Positions 5,901-8,602 of a stretch of 8,602 nucleotides of DNA are shown here, one piece after another. The stretch's first letter is position 1; each line of letters begins with the position of its first letter. Position numbers and translations under genes: made by a program. Source of the stretch: an uncultured archaeon (lineage in GTDB: Archaea; Halobacteriota; Methanosarcinia; Methanotrichales; Methanotrichaceae); contig CABMDX010000271.1 in the NCBI GenBank assembly GCA_902385025.1, positions 1-8,602 of the forward strand. Direction: 5' to 3'. The notes beneath the pieces are model-generated. The model had not been told where the DNA came from. It made no database searches and saw only the letters and a list, made by a program, of their open reading frames with translations.

Positions 5901-6749
5901 TTCAGCACATGATATTATCAAACAGCGCCCAACAACCTCCAACTTTGCATCTTTGTCCAAAGTTTCAGCATAAGCAGCAATGAAATCCACCACCTGATTG
6001 GGATAATATGTATCCAATCTCAATCGGAGAGTTTTATCGGCAAATACGTCATTGAGTTTGATGCATGTACCCTCACGATTTGCCAGAAACACATCTGTGA
6101 TTAGTGGCGGCGGAGAGCCGATTCCTCTCAAGACATCCCAGCGTTGCTCAAGTGTCTCAATTTGTGTCGGCTGACCCATCTTTCCAGCAAGCCATTGTTC
6201 TACGGAAGGATAGTGCATCAGCCAATCGATCAAGCCCGTCCCGTCAATTACGCGAACGTCCTTCCATTCATTGAGTTTGTGCCTTTTGTCTATCCATGTG
6301 GCCTGTTGGTCTTTCTTCCATGTGTATCCCCAGCCACTTTTCCCGGATAATGGAGTTACAAAGACAAATGCAGATTCTTGACGCACGTCTTTAGGCGTTG
6401 CTTTAGTTAGATCTTTATAATCAGATGTTGCTTTTTTTCCAGCCTTTTCTCCTGTTCCAATCTCCCAAAAAGATATGCCTTTAGGTACAAATGGATTAAA
6501 GTCGATATCAGTATCAAGTTCACCGTCTGGGCCTGGTTGCCCAATACTATCTCCAAGAGGAAAACGCCGCTTTTTCGGCCTGGGGACCGAAATTGCCACT
6601 AGCCTGGAAATCAGCTCAACAATCACACCTTGTGCATCTCTAGAATTAGCACGTACCCATTCATCAAGCTGATTCTCAGTAATCATATTGGCGCGCACTC
6701 CAGGACTTCCCAATCGATCTTCTTTTGCAGCATTGTTGCTTTCCTCCAT
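2904..6749 (-). CDS. Large multidomain protein: N-terminal nuclease-like domain plus helical repeats, candidate defence protein
   Basis: This single uninterrupted gene of 1281 codons has no predicted signal peptide or membrane helix, so the product should be cytosolic. Residues about 25-190 resemble a PD-(D/E)XK nuclease: a helix with E45 (VIVELISRL), then GPDGE (73-77), then ISFWEIGTG (92-100) with KKATSDY (105-111), and FVFVTPL (128-134). The candidate acidic residues are D75 and E96; the usual E-x-K lysine is replaced by G98. Residues about 215-330 form an alpha/beta segment ending in HILIADFDLDDDAG (295-308), like a Walker B strand, but no Walker A is present. From about 340 to the end it is almost wholly helical and Trp/Leu-rich, with marked blocks at 608-625 (MTGLLWALETLAWDPEYL) and 647-663 (RPANSLSTIFLPWLPQT). 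The build recalls single-gene anti-phage sensors such as STAND/Avs proteins, but no named family is assigned. The start at 6749 has AAGGAG 5 nt upstream. The ORF is certain; function is inference. Confidence 0.85.
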   Translation of the reverse strand: MEESNNAAKEDRLGSPGVRANMITENQLDEWVRANSRDAQGVIVELISRLVAISVPRPKKRRFPLGDSIGQPGPDGELDTDIDFNPFVPKGISFWEIGTGEKAGKKATSDYKDLTKATPKDVRQESAFVFVTPLSGKSGWGYTWKKDQQATWIDKRHKLNEWKDVRVIDGTGLIDWLMHYPSVEQWLAGKMGQPTQIETLEQRWDVLRGIGSPPPLITDVFLANREGTCIKLNDVFADKTLRLRLDTYYPNQVVDFIAAYAETLDKDAKLEVVGRCLIISCAEAWDTITGLREPHILIADFDLDDDAGTILLEKARRGRHTTIFRGLPGGIPDPNRAPLPNPKSHQIKEALEKAGHKTERARTLALKSNGNLSLLLRLLQNLSIMPEWAQGTEAAELSIAEVLGGWSDKSDADKAVAESLSGKPYGEWIKTVQEIALRPNTPLSHRDKTWKFVARYEGWYALGPKLLDEDLERFKTAAIMVLREPDPKFELLPEKRIAANIYGKVLNHSYLLRNGLAESLALLGSYPEALKYCSVGKAKAIAAFAVHEILSDADWVLWASLNDLLPLLAEAAPEEFLDAVEKALDSDTCPFDLIFKEEQSGIFGQNYMTGLLWALETLAWDPEYLIRVVVLFGELAARDPGGNWANRPANSLSTIFLPWLPQTCAPVPARKAAIEVLINEHPQEAWNLLLSLLPKSQEISHGSRRPVWRKTIPDDRPEHITDSEYWEQNFAYAELAIVIAKQDLTKLVDLIDRLVYLWPQARNQILDYLGSDAIVSMPEADRVKLWTELVDLVSTHRKFADTEWAIKPEDVNEIATIAERLAPNTPIYRHQRLFSERDFDLYEERGDWREQQKALDERRQKAIGEVFEEGDIEGVLKFAKIVESSWRVGGAFGAIAPNEVESAVVPTLLESEDKSIIQFAGGFIRGRFWSRQWQWVDEIDTTNWTSSQKGQFLAFLPFISDTWKRVTQLLREDESPYWSKTSVNPDGSDQNLEMAIDRLVEHGRAPEAIICFEQIQYKKRSLNNQQAIRVLRAILQSPQGVQEINCHAIIEVIKVLQNDPATNPSDLCQIEWAFLPLLDIHHGASPKLLEKRLTEDPAFFCEAIRTAFRSKKPDHPVEELTDLQKMNGKIAYRLIHNWRTPPGTQQDGTYKGEDLIAWLEKVKEICRESGHLDVALTMIGQVLLYAPPEIDGFWMNYTVAGVLNAKDANKMRNGFETAVIASRGAHFCTGGEDERKLAEKYRLRAKEIETRKFLRLAGTFRNISTFYEQLADREASRDQHD

Positions 6750-6754
6750 CCCTG

Positions 6755-6760
6755 CTCCTT
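6755..6760 (-). promoter_or_regulatory. Shine-Dalgarno of the large gene
   Basis: AAGGAG on the minus strand, 5 nt before the ATG at 6749. It decides this start over the in-frame methionine at residue 22 (MITENQLDEW), which would otherwise be a tempting beginning of the folded domain. Confidence 0.6.
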
Positions 6761-6804
6761 AATGGCGGTTTACTTTCTGAATACAATACGAAATAGTCTT
6801 TGGT

Positions 6805-6825
6805 TGAAATTTAAAATTAAATAAA
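6805..6825 (-). promoter_or_regulatory. AT-rich promoter candidate of the large gene
   Basis: The minus strand reads TTTATTTAATTTTAAATTT here, about 60 nt before the start codon. A box A centred near 6811 would place transcription start near 6785 and give a leader of about 36 nt. The exact box cannot be fixed because the whole region is AT-rich. Confidence 0.35.
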
Positions 6826-7137
6826 AAAATATGAGAATTATTCAATCTGCCTTTCTTATTCATTTATCCACATGTTTAATATCCAGAAAGAAGCATAAAA
6901 TGAGTGCCCCAACCATGCCCACACAAGCTGCACGAATTTTTTGTCTTTTCACATAATCCAAGAGCAAATATGGCATTGAATCCACGGTCGTCCATTTGCG
7001 TTCCTTGTGGCAATCTCAATTCAATTGAAGGTTGCCGGGAAAGTGAAGATATTCTTCGACTTTTGACGATTACGAATTAGTTGTTAGCAGATATTGAAGA
7101 GATTCACTTAAGGAAACAACATCAAACAAAGCAATAA

Positions 7138-7146
7138 CCCAAAAAA
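7138..7146 (-). terminator. T-run downstream of ABC permease gene
   Basis: The minus strand has GCTTTTTTGG here, a six-T run in a T-rich stretch about 225 nt after the permease stop codon. It is the first good oligo-T run downstream of that operon and may be its terminator, although the distance is long. Confidence 0.25.
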
Positions 7147-7368
7147 GCAAACAAGTCTCAGATAGACCAGCACTGACCCGTGGAGTCCTTTGTTGAGGGC
7201 CCTTGCATCAATGGTGAAGGCCTGAGCGCGCCCAGAGCCAAACTCAAAGTCCGGACGGAGGATCAAGCGTCGCACTTGCTTTTTGTCTCGGCCTTCGGAT
7301 GGAGTAACGCGTCTCTGGGCCTTCTGAACTTCGAATTGCGTTTACTGAGAATACTATCAATCCAATCT

Positions 7369-8445
7369 TCAGTCTACCTCTCTCTTCAGCATGAGCGTCG
7401 CCGCGACAAAGAACACCAGGAAGAATATGGTCAGGGCAAGGATATCGGGGTAGAGGATCTCTGTTATGGATGCTCCCTTCAGCATAACCGCACGCAGGGC
7501 ATCGCCCGCATAGGTGAGAGGCAAAAGGTAGGATATGGGCCGGATGAACTCGGGAATGGACTGAAGCGGCCACCACACGCCGCACAGGACTATTTGCGGA
7601 GTTATGACCAGCGGTATGAACTGCACCACCTGAAACTCGCTTCTGGCGAAGTTGGAGAAGAATGAGCCCAGGACGAGCGATCCTGCCCCTAGGAGCAAAA
7701 CGACTGCCAGGGCCGTGAGGGGATTGCCGCGCATGGGCACTCCAAAACCGAATACTACCACCAGGAGAGTGGTAGCTGACTGCAGGAGCGTGAAGACGGA
7801 AAAGCCCAGCACATAGCCGGATATCATCTCCACCTGACTCAAAGGCGAGACCATGAACTTTTCCAGTGTCCCCTGGGATCGTTCCCGAGTGAAGGAGATG
7901 GCAGCATTGATGAATGTGAAGAAAAATATCACCAGGCCCAGAATAGCGGGTCCTACCGTATCCATCATCTCCAGGTCATAGCCGAAGATATAGCGAATGG
8001 CCACTATGCTCTCTGATCCCCCTCGAGCAGAGGCTATCTCCTTCTGGGATCCTGCCGCCACGGCAGCCTGAATGGCGTTCGAGATCTGCAAGCTGGCGGC
8101 ATCCAGCAGCACTCGCACCTCTTTTGGCTCCAGGACCACGGCTCCGTAGATCCTCCCATCGGAGATGAGCCTCTCTGCATCCGACTCTGATCCCAGGTAG
8201 AGGATGTCGAAGTCCTTCACGCCTTCGAGATATGACTTCAGAGCACTGTGGCCCCCTCCGTCAACAACACCGATGGCGACGCCTCTCATATCTCCGGAGA
8301 GAGCATAGCCGAAGAGCGTCATGAGTACTATTGGCGCGAAGGTGATCAGGCCGATGGTGCGGCGATCCCTTTTGAGCTGTCTGACCACGCGCAGGCCAAC
8401 CACTCCGATGCGCCTGAAAGCTACCGGAAAAGCCATCCGTCTCAT
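7369..8445 (-). CDS. ABC-2 type transporter permease
   Basis: This 358-residue membrane protein is the permease half of an ABC exporter of the ABC-2 (DrrB/YhhJ-like) class. TM1 is at about 31-50, followed by a soluble domain of about 110 residues outside the membrane. A block of five more helices follows at about 165-185, 208-234, 244-263, 275-294 and 335-354. The segment ERSQGTLEKFMVSPLS (188-203) is the classic cytoplasmic motif of this family that contacts the ATPase. The following PEFIRPISYLLPLTYAGDALR (298-318) is equally typical. The length and the large loop fit the YhhJ/YbhR-like subgroup. The ATG at 8445 overlaps the stop of the ATPase gene as ATGA, with GGAGG 4 nt upstream, so translation is coupled. 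The substrate cannot be told from the sequence; drugs, lipids or polysaccharide are all known for relatives. The downstream end is a plain TGA. Confidence 0.93.
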   Translation of the reverse strand: MRRMAFPVAFRRIGVVGLRVVRQLKRDRRTIGLITFAPIVLMTLFGYALSGDMRGVAIGVVDGGGHSALKSYLEGVKDFDILYLGSESDAERLISDGRIYGAVVLEPKEVRVLLDAASLQISNAIQAAVAAGSQKEIASARGGSESIVAIRYIFGYDLEMMDTVGPAILGLVIFFFTFINAAISFTRERSQGTLEKFMVSPLSQVEMISGYVLGFSVFTLLQSATTLLVVVFGFGVPMRGNPLTALAVVLLLGAGSLVLGSFFSNFARSEFQVVQFIPLVITPQIVLCGVWWPLQSIPEFIRPISYLLPLTYAGDALRAVMLKGASITEILYPDILALTIFFLVFFVAATLMLKREVD

Positions 8446-8602
8446 GCCGCCTCCGAGAGCTGAAGAAATGCCTCTTCCAGCGTCGGCTCCACGAGCCTCA
8501 TGTCCATGGGACTCGCATTCTCCAGGACCAGTTTGATCTGATCATGATTCTCCAGCCGCAGCTCCGCCATGCCCTGCCCCAAGACCTGAACCTCAAAGCC
8601 CC
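8442..8602 (-). CDS. ABC transporter ATP-binding protein, C-terminal end, cut by window edge
   Basis: The last 52 codons of an open frame enter from the right edge. They end with MRLVEPTLEEAFLQLSEAA, the usual tail of DrrA/CcmA-type ABC ATPases (a variant of the P-S-L-E-D-x-F-L ending). The upstream part, with alternating strands around LGQGMAELRLEN, matches the small C-terminal domain that follows the nucleotide-binding core. The Walker motifs lie outside the window. The gene stops at TGA (8444-8442), overlapping the permease start, so the two make one operon and one exporter. The operon promoter must be to the right of the window. Confidence 0.85.
   Translation of the reverse strand, partial: GFEVQVLGQGMAELRLENHDQIKLVLENASPMDMRLVEPTLEEAFLQLSEAA

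Larger units (their letters stand above)
6750..7368. other. Intergenic region without a recognised gene
   Basis: About 620 bases. The part 6780-7170 is AT-rich and holds the probable promoter of the large gene and nothing else I can name. From about 7180 to 7340 the DNA becomes clearly GC-richer, with open frames on both strands. A minus-strand frame is stop-free from 7341 down to a TAA at 7110-7108 (77 residues, including LRPDFEFGSGRAQAF). It has no ATG, and GTG is the only evident start. I do not recognise its product. No tRNA-like fold or CRISPR repeat was seen. Confidence 0.5.

Noticed and set aside
7041..7062. Small dyad GAAGA-TAT-TCTTC
   Set aside because: The arms are only five bases and no promoter or gene start lies nearby; it is likely chance in AT-rich DNA.
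7180..7665. Plus-strand frame of 161 codons
   Set aside because: More than half lies antisense to the well-supported ABC permease gene, and its arginine/glutamate-rich product looks like a shadow translation.

Overview
The window looks like chromosomal DNA from a methanogenic archaeon, most likely in or near Methanothrix/Methanosarcinales. This is inferred from three things: archaeal TATA boxes at archaeal spacing, a GGTGAT-type ribosome binding site, and an IMPase-family gene overlapping an NAD kinase gene in the same order as the two domains of the Methanocaldococcus jannaschii fusion protein MJ0917. No rRNA, tRNA or CRISPR array was found.

Layout. (1) Bases 2-450, minus strand: a 31-codon membrane micro-ORF with a TTG start is followed immediately by the first 115 codons of a sodium/solute symporter (SSS family), which runs off the left edge. 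(2) Bases 451-700: a divergent AT-rich regulatory region with one TATA box facing each way and several inverted repeats. (3) Bases 701-2342, plus strand: an inositol-monophosphatase-family phosphatase and an NAD kinase overlapping by 14 nt, probably an NADP phosphatase/NAD kinase pair that sets the NAD:NADP balance. A T-rich terminator follows. (4) Bases 2343-2903: no convincing gene, but a long imperfect inverted repeat of the CACAGAGG type and one short coding-like scrap. (5) Bases 2904-6749, minus strand: one very large 1281-codon gene, visibly richer in A+T than its neighbours. It encodes a multidomain protein with an apparent N-terminal PD-(D/E)XK-type nuclease domain, a middle domain without a visible Walker A, and a long alpha-helical C-terminal part. 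(6) Bases 6750-7368: an AT-rich gap that gives way to a GC-richer stretch with open frames but no recognisable gene. (7) Bases 7369-8602, minus strand: an ABC-2 type permease, translationally coupled (ATGA overlap) to the C-terminal end of its ABC ATPase, which enters from the right edge.

The left and right gene pairs are ordinary: nutrient uptake, nucleotide cofactor balance, and an exporter. The unusual item is the large protein at 2904-6749. It stands alone, has its own ribosome binding site, is AT-rich against GC-richer neighbours, lies next to a dispersed-type repeat, and has the effector/middle/helical-repeat build of single-gene anti-phage or anti-plasmid sensors. A defence role is inferred from architecture only and is not proven here.
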